From Arthrobacter oryzae (GTDB lineage: Bacteria; Actinomycetota; Actinomycetes; Actinomycetales; Micrococcaceae), in the NCBI RefSeq assembly GCF_030812315.1, contig NZ_JAUSSM010000005.1, forward strand, positions 310,001 to 374,000: a DNA stretch of 64,000 bases. Direction: 5' to 3'. The position numbers were made by a program, and so were the translations under genes. Of the stretch, positions 54,292-64,000 are shown one piece after another. The first letter of the stretch is position 1; each line of letters opens with the position of its first letter. Below the pieces are notes generated by a model. It had not been told where the DNA came from. It made no database searches and saw nothing but the letters and a program-made list of their open reading frames with translations.

Positions 54292-57200
54292 CTACTTGAG
54301 CCTCGGGGCCGGCACTGCCGGGCCTGCCCACGGGCTGACCGGATTGCCCATCCAATAGGTCGCGGCGGGAACGGTTTCCCCGCGCATGACCAGGGATGCC
54401 GGCCCCACCGTGCCGCCCCTCGCGATGCGTGCCCGCGGAAGGATGACGCCGTGCGGTCCCATCGTGGCTCCGTCTTCGAGCGTAACAGTGTCAATGCTCA
54501 TGATGCGGTCGTGGAACAGGTGCGTCTGGACCACGCAGCCCCGGTTGACCGTAGAACTCTCTCCCAGCGTCACAAGATCCGCTTCGGGCAGCCAGTAACT
54601 CTCGCACCACGTGCCACGGCCGATCTTGGCACCCAGGCCCCGCAGCCACCACACAAGGGCCGGTGTTCCCGAAGCCGACCGGGCGAACCACGGCGCGCTG
54701 ACCATTTCGATGAAGGTATCCACCACCTCGTTCCGCCAGATGAATGAACTCCACAGGGCATGTTCGCCTGCCTTGATCCTGCCCACCAGCAGCCATTTGG
54801 CCGCAACGGCACTGGCCGCGGCAACAGCACCTGCTGCAAGGATCACGAGGCCGCCCAGCAGGGCTGCCACCGCGTAACCGGACAGCGTGGCGAGCCAGTC
54901 AAAGGCGAGCATCACGCCGGCGGCCAGGCCCACCGTGAGCACCACCGGAATGAACCGGCAAAGCTCCCACAGGGCGCGCGCCAGCTTCAGCCGCAGGGGC
55001 GGCTGGTAGGTCAGGGTGTTGTCGGTGGCGATGGCGGTGCGCCGCAGCCGGACCGGAGGGCTGCCCAGCCAGGAAGTGCCGGATTTGGCCTTTGCCGGGG
55101 TTGCCGAGAGGACGGCCACCAGGGAGTTCTTGGGGACGCTCCGCCCCGCACCTGTCATCCCCGAGTTGCCGAGGAAGGAACGCTTGCCGATCTTTGCCGG
55201 GGCAATCCGCATCCACCCGCCGCCAAGTTCGTACGAGGCAACCATGGTGTCGTCCGCGAGGAAAGCGCCCTCGCCCACGGTTGTCATCTTCGGGAGCAGC
55301 AGGACAGTGGACGCCTCCACGTTCTTGCCCACCTTGGCTCCGAGCAACCGCAGCCAGACCGGGGTGAAAAGGCTGGCGTAAATGGGAAACAGGACATCGC
55401 GGGCCAGGTCCAGCACCCGTTCAGTAGCCCAGACCTGCCAGCCGATCCGGCTCCGCACACGGAAGTAGCCCTCCGTGAGCCCCACGCCCAGCAGGCGGGT
55501 CGTGCCGAGGATCAGCAGGAGATTGGTGACGAACCAGGACAGCGCCGCCAGCGGCAGCGAGGCAAGGACCTGGGGAGCTGCCGCCGAGAGGGATTCGTGG
55601 CCGCGGATGAACAGGAACACCACGAACGCCCCCGCGAAAGCGGACACGTAGGGAATGGTGGCCAGCACGGCGGAGGCCGCCGCAAACGCCCCGAACCAGA
55701 GCCTGCCGATCAGCGGATGGACGGTCGGCGTCTCCGGCCAGGCGTGCTTGGCCTTGCCGATCCGCTCGGCGGGGGAGCCTGCCACCAGCTGCCCGGCCTT
55801 CACCTTCCCGAGCACGGCCGATCCCGGTTCCACCTGGCCGCCAGCTCCTATGCTTGTACCGGGCATGAGCGTACTGCGTGCGCCTACGGTGGCGCCGGCC
55901 CCGACGTGGACGGAGCCGATGTGGACGGTATCGCCGTCGATCCACCACCCGGAGAGATCCACCTCCGGTTCGATGTTGCAGCCCCGCCCCAACGACAGCA
56001 TGCCGGTGACCGGCGGCAGCGAATGCAGCTGCACGTCATCGCCGATCTTCGCCCCTAGGGCTTTCGCGTAGTAGGGAACCCAGGGCGCGCTGGCCAGGCT
56101 GATGGCGCCGGACAGGTCCTGGATCTGCTCGGCCAGCCACAGGCGCAGGTGCACCTTGCCGGACCGTGGATAGGTTCCGGGGACCACGTTCCGGAGCAGG
56201 GTCCTGGCGGCCAGGACGGAGATGGCCATCCGGCCTGCAGGGCTGACGAACACCAGCCAGGAGACAGCTACCCACCACCACGAAACCACGGGAGCGGCCG
56301 CGAACCCGGCAAAGGCCGCGAGGAGGTTGTTGGCTGCTATCACATAGGTGAGCCAGCGCATCCCCACGAGGATGTGCAGGGGGACGCCCATCAGCGTCTG
56401 GAAAATCTGCGATTTCAGGGCTGTGGGACGGACTTCCCGCTCGGGCGCAGGCCCGGCTATGCCTTCAGGCAGGGATTGACGGGCTGCGTCGATCAGCGCG
56501 CCTACCCGGGGAGTGGCGTAGATGTCAGCCACGGTGATGGTGGGGTAGCGGACCCGCAATGCGGAGACGAGCTGCGCGGCGGCAAGGGATCCGCCGCCGT
56601 GGGCGAAGAAGTCCGCATCCAGGGTCGACGCCGGTGTCCCCAGGACGCTGCCCCACTGTTCGACAATCCAGCTGGCGTCGTCCGGCAGGTTCAGCGGGGC
56701 ATTGTCCGCATCAGCCGCCCCTGCTCCGGCCAGCGGCCAGGGCAGGGAGTGGCGGTCCACTTTTCCGCTTGTCTTGGTGGGCAGCGATTCCACCACCGTC
56801 AGAAGGGGTATGAGCGCTGCCGGAAGGCTGGCCGCCAGCAGTTCACGGGCGCCGGTGAGGTCAACATCCGCGGTGCCCGAAGGCGCAAGGTAGCCCACCA
56901 GGATTTGGTTACCGGCCGCCGTCGTGCGGACAGCGGCCGCCGCGCCGGCGACACCCGGCAGTGCCTGCAGCGCAGCGTCGATCTCGCCGAGTTCAATCCG
57001 CCGGCCCCCGAGCTTCACCTGCTCATCGGCGCGTCCCATGAAGACCAGGCCCTCCGGTTCATAGCGGACCAGGTCGCCGGAGCGGTATGCCCGGGCCCAG
57101 CCAAGGGACGGCATCGGCGCGTACTTTTCCGCATCCTTGGCGGGGTCGAGGTACCGGGCCAGACCCACGCCACCGATGATCAGCTCGCCCACTTCGCCCT

Positions 57201-58296
57201 CTGCCACCGGAACGCCGCCCGCATCAACTACGGCAAGGTCCCAGCCGTCCAGGGGGAGGCCGATCCGGACGGGACCGGGCAGGCCCAGCGGCGCCGCGCA
57301 CGCCACCACGGTGGCTTCCGTAGGGCCGTAGGTGTTCCACACTTCACGGCCGTCCACGGCGAGGCGCTCCGCAAGCTCCGGGGGACAGGCCTCGCCGCCG
57401 AAAATCAGCAGCCGCACGTTTTCCAGGGCTTCGGCAGGCCAGAGCGCGGCAAGGGTGGGAACGGTCGAAACCACCGTAATCCCGTGGCTGATCAGCCACG
57501 GACCGAGGTCCATTCCGGTCCGGACCAGCGACCGGGGAGCGGGGACGAGGCATGCGCCGTAGCGCCAGGCCAGCCACATCTCTTCGCAGGAAGCGTCGAA
57601 TGCCACGGACAGCCCGGCCAGGACCCGGTCCTGGGGGCCAATGGGTTCGTCCCGCAGGAAGATCCGCGCCTCGGCGTCCACAAACGCTGCCGAGGACCGG
57701 TGCTGAACCGCGACCCCCTTGGGAGTGCCGGTGGAGCCTGAGGTGAAGATCACCCAGGAATCGTCACCGGGCAACGGCATTCGCGGCTCCGGAAACGGCT
57801 GTGGCCGCTTCTCTTTTGTGGCGATCTCGCCATCGGTCTTCAAGATGGCCGCCACACGGGCTTCGCTGAATACCAGCCTTGCACGTTCGTCGGGGTCATC
57901 AGCATCCACCGGGACGTAGGCGGCCCCGATCAGCAGGATCGCCAGGATGGAGACGTAGAGCCTGTTGGTGCCGGAAGGGATGCGGACGCCGATCTTGTCG
58001 CCGGCCCCGAGGCCCGCCTGATGCAGCTCACGCGCCGTTGCCCGGACCTCGGCCATCAGCTGTGCATAGCTCAGCCGCCGGTGGCCGTCGTCCAGGGCCG
58101 AGGCCTCCGGATACGTCCTGGCCGTCTCCTGGAGGATGTCGATCAGCGTCCGCTCCGGCGGCGCGGCAGCGGCGCCCGGGAGTTGCGGCAGATACACGTT
58201 CCGGACCGCCGGACGTGCATCGGGGCCGGTCTCCGGCGCGGGCACGGATCCGGGAGCTAGCGGTAGTTCAGTCACGGGGTGATTCTTTCCGCTCAA
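54292..58296 (-). CDS. Pls/PosA-family membrane non-ribosomal peptide synthetase
   Basis: 1334 residues, close to the length of Streptomyces epsilon-poly-lysine synthetase. Adenylation domain (about 48-520): A3 FTSGSTGTPKG (184-194), A5 NTYGPTE (321-327), A7 YRSGDLVR, A8 GRADEQVKLGGRRIELGEID, A10 PTKTSGKVD. Carrier domain with the pantetheine serine in FFAHGGGSL (Ser570). Then six or more membrane helices and three soluble hexapeptide-repeat-like domains that replace classic condensation and thioesterase domains. Specificity residues read against GrsA are D234 A235 E238 S277 I298 G300 T322 V330 V331 K512, close to a lysine code. The product is unknown. Confidence 0.9.
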   Translation of the reverse strand: MSGKNHPVTELPLAPGSVPAPETGPDARPAVRNVYLPQLPGAAAAPPERTLIDILQETARTYPEASALDDGHRRLSYAQLMAEVRATARELHQAGLGAGDKIGVRIPSGTNRLYVSILAILLIGAAYVPVDADDPDERARLVFSEARVAAILKTDGEIATKEKRPQPFPEPRMPLPGDDSWVIFTSGSTGTPKGVAVQHRSSAAFVDAEARIFLRDEPIGPQDRVLAGLSVAFDASCEEMWLAWRYGACLVPAPRSLVRTGMDLGPWLISHGITVVSTVPTLAALWPAEALENVRLLIFGGEACPPELAERLAVDGREVWNTYGPTEATVVACAAPLGLPGPVRIGLPLDGWDLAVVDAGGVPVAEGEVGELIIGGVGLARYLDPAKDAEKYAPMPSLGWARAYRSGDLVRYEPEGLVFMGRADEQVKLGGRRIELGEIDAALQALPGVAGAAAAVRTTAAGNQILVGYLAPSGTADVDLTGARELLAASLPAALIPLLTVVESLPTKTSGKVDRHSLPWPLAGAGAADADNAPLNLPDDASWIVEQWGSVLGTPASTLDADFFAHGGGSLAAAQLVSALRVRYPTITVADIYATPRVGALIDAARQSLPEGIAGPAPEREVRPTALKSQIFQTLMGVPLHILVGMRWLTYVIAANNLLAAFAGFAAAPVVSWWWVAVSWLVFVSPAGRMAISVLAARTLLRNVVPGTYPRSGKVHLRLWLAEQIQDLSGAISLASAPWVPYYAKALGAKIGDDVQLHSLPPVTGMLSLGRGCNIEPEVDLSGWWIDGDTVHIGSVHVGAGATVGARSTLMPGTSIGAGGQVEPGSAVLGKVKAGQLVAGSPAERIGKAKHAWPETPTVHPLIGRLWFGAFAAASAVLATIPYVSAFAGAFVVFLFIRGHESLSAAAPQVLASLPLAALSWFVTNLLLILGTTRLLGVGLTEGYFRVRSRIGWQVWATERVLDLARDVLFPIYASLFTPVWLRLLGAKVGKNVEASTVLLLPKMTTVGEGAFLADDTMVASYELGGGWMRIAPAKIGKRSFLGNSGMTGAGRSVPKNSLVAVLSATPAKAKSGTSWLGSPPVRLRRTAIATDNTLTYQPPLRLKLARALWELCRFIPVVLTVGLAAGVMLAFDWLATLSGYAVAALLGGLVILAAGAVAAASAVAAKWLLVGRIKAGEHALWSSFIWRNEVVDTFIEMVSAPWFARSASGTPALVWWLRGLGAKIGRGTWCESYWLPEADLVTLGESSTVNRGCVVQTHLFHDRIMSIDTVTLEDGATMGPHGVILPRARIARGGTVGPASLVMRGETVPAATYWMGNPVSPWAGPAVPAPRLK

Positions 58297-58411
58297 GATG
58301 AACAGAAGGTGTCGCAGTTCGCCGGGGGTTTGCCCGGCGTTTGTGCCGCGTTTACCGGACCCGCTCTGCCTACCCTTTTGCCGGCCCCTCGACCGGCCCT
58401 CTCCTGACGGG

Positions 58412-59374
58412 TCAGGGGACCAGGATGACCTTGCCGGTGGTGCGGCGCTGTTCGAGGTCGTCGTGCGCCTGGGCTGCCTTCGCCAGGTCGTAGCGTCCGC
58501 CGATCAGGACCTTGAGGCTGCCGTTGGCGGCGGCCGCGAAGATCTCGTCGGAGCGCCAGCGGCGTTCCTGGGCGTTGCGCAGGAAGTGGCTTATGGTCGG
58601 CCGGGTCAGGTACAGGGAGCCGCCGGCGTTTAGCCGCTGCGGATCGAACGGCGGAACCGGCCCGGAGGCGGCACCGAACAGCACCAGCGTGCCGCGGACA
58701 CGCAGGGCAGCCAGGGAACCGTCGAAAGTGTCCTTCCCGACGCCGTCGTACACCGCGTCCGCGCCGGTTCCGTCGGTCAGCTCCCGGACCCGGGCGGAAA
58801 AGCCTTCGTAGCGCAGTACATGGTCGGCACCGGCTTCGCGGGCCAGCTTCTCCTTCTCGTCGGTGGAGACGGTGGTGATGACGCGGGCGCCCTTCGCCTT
58901 GAGCAGCTGGATCATCAGCAGCCCCACGCCGCCGGCGCCGGCGTGGACCAGTATGGTGTGGGCCGGTTCGACGCGGAAAGAGGAGTTGATCAGGTAGTGC
59001 GCGGTGATCCCCTGGAGCGGCAGTGCGGCCGCAGTGAAGTCGTCGACGCCGCGGGGGACAGGGAGTGCCTTGTCCTCGTCGATGAGGATGTAGCCGGCAT
59101 AGCAGTTGGTGCCTTCAGCGGTGGCCACCCGGTCTCCGAGGGAGAACACCGTTACCCCGTCTCCCACTTCCTCCACCGTTCCGGCTGCCTCGGACCCCGG
59201 AGTGAACGGATACGACACCTTGTAGGTGCCGCTGCGCTTGTAGGTGTCGATGAAGTTCACGCCGGTGGCGGCGACCTTGACCAGAATCTGGCGGGGACCG
59301 GGGACGGGCCGCTCAACCTCGGCCAGTTCCAGGACGTCCGGACCGCCCGCCTGGCGGGCGACGATTGCATGCAT
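58412..59374 (-). CDS. Quinone oxidoreductase (zeta-crystallin type)
   Basis: NADPH:quinone reductase of the zinc-free medium-chain dehydrogenase family, 320 residues. GVNFIDTYKRSGTYKV, GSEAAGTVEEVGDGV, LPLQGITAHYLI, the Rossmann motif VHAGAGGVGLLMIQLLKAKGA and a C-terminal GRYDLAKAAQAHDDLEQRRTTGKVIL are typical. The catalytic zinc ligands are absent, as expected. AAGGAG lies on the minus strand near 59383; ATG 59374 (second of two adjacent ATGs) gives the better spacing. Confidence 0.93.
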   Translation of the reverse strand: MHAIVARQAGGPDVLELAEVERPVPGPRQILVKVAATGVNFIDTYKRSGTYKVSYPFTPGSEAAGTVEEVGDGVTVFSLGDRVATAEGTNCYAGYILIDEDKALPVPRGVDDFTAAALPLQGITAHYLINSSFRVEPAHTILVHAGAGGVGLLMIQLLKAKGARVITTVSTDEKEKLAREAGADHVLRYEGFSARVRELTDGTGADAVYDGVGKDTFDGSLAALRVRGTLVLFGAASGPVPPFDPQRLNAGGSLYLTRPTISHFLRNAQERRWRSDEIFAAAANGSLKVLIGGRYDLAKAAQAHDDLEQRRTTGKVILVP

Positions 59375-59450
59375 CATATGTCTCCTTCCCTGGGCTGGGA
59401 TTTCCAGGCCCGGATACTGGGTCCATCCTAGGGATACCGCTGCCAACGAC

Positions 59451-59483
59451 GAAGTGACGGCCGGTAACCGGCCGTCACTTCGG
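59451..59483. terminator. Terminator after the desaturase gene
   Basis: A perfect 15-bp stem (59451-59465 with 59469-59483) around a TAA loop, the same size and loop as the clgR terminator at 18037. It ends desaturase transcription and isolates the quinone reductase gene. Confidence 0.85.
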
Positions 59484-59530
59484 GTCAAACGTGGATTGCG
59501 GAGGTGTGCCTGCCTGGCAGGCGGGGGTGC

Positions 59531-60619
59531 CTAGTAGCGGCGGGTGACGGTAGCCATGGGGCATTCGAAGTGGCGGCCGGCGGAGAGCCCTACGTCATTG
59601 AGGTAGCGGACGATGATGCCGTAGGACTGCAGCAACGTGGTCTCCGTGTAGGGGACCTGGTGCTTGGCGCAGAACTCCCGGACAATCACGGCGGCCTTGT
59701 CCAGCTGCGGGCGGGCCATGTCGGGGAAGAGGTGATGCTCGGCCTGGCGGTTGAGGCCGCCAAGCAGGATGTCCATGAAACGGCCGCCGGAGATGTTCCG
59801 GGACGTCAGCACCTGGCGGCTGAAGAAGTCCACGCGGCTGTCCGCGGGCAGGACGGGCATGCCCTTGTGGTTCGGGGCGAAGGAAGCGCCCATGTAGAAA
59901 CCGAAGACGGCGAGCTGGACGCCGATGAATGCCAGGGCCATGCCCCAGGGCAGGAAGGTGAAGGTGAGGACCGGCAGCAGGCTCAGGCGTGCCACGAGGA
60001 TCGGGATTTCAACCCAGCGGTGCGTGACCTTGGCGCGGCGGAAGATGAACTTGACCGAATCGATCTGCAGGCCGAGGCCCACCAGGAACAGCAGCGGGAA
60101 GAAGAACCAGCCCTGCTTGCGCGTAAGGAAGGAGAACCGTCCCTGCCGGGCTTCAACAGCTTCGGTGTGGAAAGCGATGGGTCCGGGGGCGATGTCAGGG
60201 TCCTTGGAAATGACGTTCGGGTGATTGTGGTGGGCGCCGTGCTTCTGCTCCCACCAGGAATAGCTCATGCCGGCCACGGAAGTGGCGAGCAGCCTGGCGG
60301 CCCAGTCGTTGGCACGGCGGGAGGCAAAGATCTGGCGGTGCCCGGCCTCGTGGGCCAGGAAGCTCAGTTGGGTGCACAGGACGCCCAGGGCGGCGGCGAT
60401 GAGGAGCTGGAACCAGCTGTCACCGATGAGCGCGAAACCGAACCAGGTGGCGGTCATCAGGAGTACCAGGACGGAGAAGACCGTGATGTAGAACCCGACG
60501 CGCCGTTCGAGGAGGCCCGCGGCCTTAACGGTCTTCAGGAGTTCTGAGTAGCTCAAGACAACCGCATTGGGCTGCCGGACACGCGACTGGGGGCGCTCCG
60601 AAGTAATTGTGGGGGACAT
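59531..60619 (-). CDS. Membrane fatty acid desaturase
   Basis: 362 residues. Di-iron histidine boxes HEAGH (in LSFLAHEAGHRQIF), HGAHHNHPN and QAEHHLFPDM are intact, with four membrane helices in two pairs. The family introduces double bonds into acyl-lipids or acyl-CoA (DesA3/delta-type in actinobacteria). The regiospecificity is unknown; a role in cold adaptation of the membrane is a family-based inference. Confidence 0.92.
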   Translation of the reverse strand: MSPTITSERPQSRVRQPNAVVLSYSELLKTVKAAGLLERRVGFYITVFSVLVLLMTATWFGFALIGDSWFQLLIAAALGVLCTQLSFLAHEAGHRQIFASRRANDWAARLLATSVAGMSYSWWEQKHGAHHNHPNVISKDPDIAPGPIAFHTEAVEARQGRFSFLTRKQGWFFFPLLFLVGLGLQIDSVKFIFRRAKVTHRWVEIPILVARLSLLPVLTFTFLPWGMALAFIGVQLAVFGFYMGASFAPNHKGMPVLPADSRVDFFSRQVLTSRNISGGRFMDILLGGLNRQAEHHLFPDMARPQLDKAAVIVREFCAKHQVPYTETTLLQSYGIIVRYLNDVGLSAGRHFECPMATVTRRY

Positions 60620-60773
60620 GGACTCGGGGCCTCGTAACTGTTACGGGCAACGCTGCAGCCGACATTCGGACCGCACGGTCAAGATCACCCTTCTTCCAGC
60701 ATACGCTGGCCCTCCTAACCCCGAAGCGCTGGCTATTACGGGCAGGCCCCATCGCATGCATAAATATCGGCCT

Positions 60774-62999
<2,226 letters not shown>

Positions 63000-63029
63000 G
63001 CTGCGCACCCATTCTCCGGGGGAGACAGC

Positions 63030-63989
63030 ATGAACACCCAGACACGCGAGACCACCTCAATGAGTGACGCCCAGGACAAAGCCGGCACGCTGATTGAGGC
63101 CCTTCCGTGGATCCAGCGTTTCGCCGGCTCCACCATGGTGATCAAGTACGGCGGCAACGCCATGGTCAACGATGAGCTCCGCCGTGCGTTCGCCGAGGAC
63201 GTGGTGTTCCTGCACCATGTGGGAATCCACCCCGTTGTGGTGCACGGGGGAGGTCCGCAGATTAACGCCATGCTCAACCGCCTGGGCATCGAGTCCGAAT
63301 TCAAGGGCGGCCTGCGCGTCACCACCCCTGAGGCCATGGACGTGGTCCGCATGGTTCTGACCGGCCAGGTCGGCCGCGAACTCGTGGGCCTCATCAACTC
63401 CCATGGCCCTTACGCCGTCGGCATGTCCGGTGAGGACGGCGGCCTGCTGCGCGCAGTCCGCACGGGAACGGTCGTGGACGGCGAAGAAGTGGACCTGGGC
63501 CTGGTCGGCGAGGTCGTGGGCGTCAACCCGGAAGGCATCGTCGATATCCTCGCGGCAGGCCGGATCCCGGTGATTTCAACTGTCGCCCCGGAAATCATTG
63601 ATGAGGGCAGCAGCGACGAAGGAACCCGGCGGTTCCAGACCACCGGCCAGGTGCTCAACGTCAACGCGGACACCGCGGCGGCTGCCGTCGCGGCGGCCCT
63701 TGGCGCCTCCAAGCTGGTCATCCTGACCGACGTCGAGGGCCTCTACGCGAACTGGCCGGACAAGTCATCGCTCATCTCGTCCCTGACGGCGTCAGAGCTG
63801 CGGGAGATGCTGCCGCGGCTTGAGTCGGGCATGATCCCCAAAATGGCCGCCTGCCTGAAAGCGGTCGACGAAGGCGTGGAGCGCGCGCACATTGTGGACG
63901 GGCGCCTGCCGCACTCCATGCTGCTGGAAACATTCACTGCTGCGGGCATTGGCACGCAGGTTGTCCCGGACGAGGAAACGAACGCATGA
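63030..63989 (+). CDS. argB: Acetylglutamate kinase ArgB
   Basis: Second step of arginine synthesis and the usual point of arginine feedback. 319 residues: [44 protein letters not shown] and [33 protein letters not shown] (63017-63023) precedes ATG 63030; an in-frame ATG at 63060 would remove ten variable residues. The stop overlaps argD in ATGA form. Confidence 0.96.
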   Translation: MNTQTRETTSMSDAQDKAGTLIEALPWIQRFAGSTMVIKYGGNAMVNDELRRAFAEDVVFLHHVGIHPVVVHGGGPQINAMLNRLGIESEFKGGLRVTTPEAMDVVRMVLTGQVGRELVGLINSHGPYAVGMSGEDGGLLRAVRTGTVVDGEEVDLGLVGEVVGVNPEGIVDILAAGRIPVISTVAPEIIDEGSSDEGTRRFQTTGQVLNVNADTAAAAVAAALGASKLVILTDVEGLYANWPDKSSLISSLTASELREMLPRLESGMIPKMAACLKAVDEGVERAHIVDGRLPHSMLLETFTAAGIGTQVVPDEETNA

Positions 63990-64000
63990 GCCAGATTGAA
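63986..64000 (+). CDS. argD: Start of argD (acetylornithine aminotransferase), cut by window edge
   Basis: Only five codons (MSQIE) are visible. ATG 63986 overlaps the argB stop. The identity is predicted solely from the conserved argC-J-B-D order. Confidence 0.5.

Overview
The window is high-G+C actinobacterial chromosome. Gene content and order (dapB...dapA-rnj-ftsK-pgsA-cinA-clgR-recA-recX-miaB-miaA-dapF-hflX-dinG-like-lexA, hisC-hisB-hisH-priA, infC-rpmI-rplT, pheS-pheT, argC-argJ-argB) are the conserved actinobacterial backbone. The DUF222-type fragment, the Rv2578c-type radical SAM gene and a Pls-type membrane peptide synthetase fit Micrococcales, most likely Arthrobacter sensu lato. 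The genus is inferred from gene family and style, not from a marker search. No rRNA, tRNA, CRISPR array, insertion sequence or prophage was seen.

Layout. 1-7.4 kb: molybdenum cofactor (Moco) block. moaA (cut by the left edge) is divergent from a tight run of a two-component system, a membrane-anchored sulfite-oxidase-family molybdoenzyme, moeA, moaC, mog and moaE. 7.5-18 kb: lysine/DAP and cell-envelope housekeeping genes (dapB, dapA, rnj, ftsK, pgsA, cinA, clgR) plus an acyltransferase-like membrane protein and a short SOS-controlled gene. 18-30.8 kb: MarR regulator, DUF3046, recA, recX, miaB, miaA, dapF, a methyltransferase, hflX with an unusual leader, a DinG-like helicase, lexA and a divergent LysM division-inhibitor candidate. 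30.9-36.8 kb: his genes with an overlooked 52-residue membrane protein between hisH and priA, an SseB-domain protein and an MFS transporter. 36.9-43.4 kb: DUF1844, infC (AUU start), rpmI, rplT, a TrmH-type methyltransferase, a GlsB-type membrane protein, a CDF transporter and a second MFS transporter. 43.6-48.2 kb: NUDIX hydrolase, the deletion remnant of a methionine ABC transporter (metN head fused to metQ tail), an SOS-boxed radical SAM gene, pcp, a SIMPL-domain protein and an HExxH protein. 48.5-60.6 kb: pheST, a phosphopantetheinyl transferase, an M1 peptidase and a 1334-residue Pls-like synthetase, then a quinone reductase and a fatty acid desaturase. 60.8-64 kb: argC-argJ-argB and the first codons of argD.

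How the genes work together. A LexA network can be read directly: 14-bp SOS boxes (CGAAT/C-N4-GTTCG type) lie upstream of recA, between lexA and the LysM gene (three boxes), upstream of the short DUF222-like gene, and in front of the radical SAM gene. A GGAAC-N18-GTT motif upstream of clgR suggests thiol/envelope-stress sigma control. Many genes have a TANNNT hexamer 6-7 nt before the start codon and no ribosome-binding site, suggesting leaderless mRNAs. The most interesting locus is the Pls-like synthetase with an adjacent M1 peptidase and a nearby phosphopantetheinyl transferase. Its adenylation-domain specificity residues, read by hand, resemble a lysine code, so it may make and trim a cationic poly-amino-acid. 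The second is the roughly 450-nt leader of hflX, which begins with an apparent leaderless six-codon ORF (MFLIFE) and looks like an attenuation-type control region.
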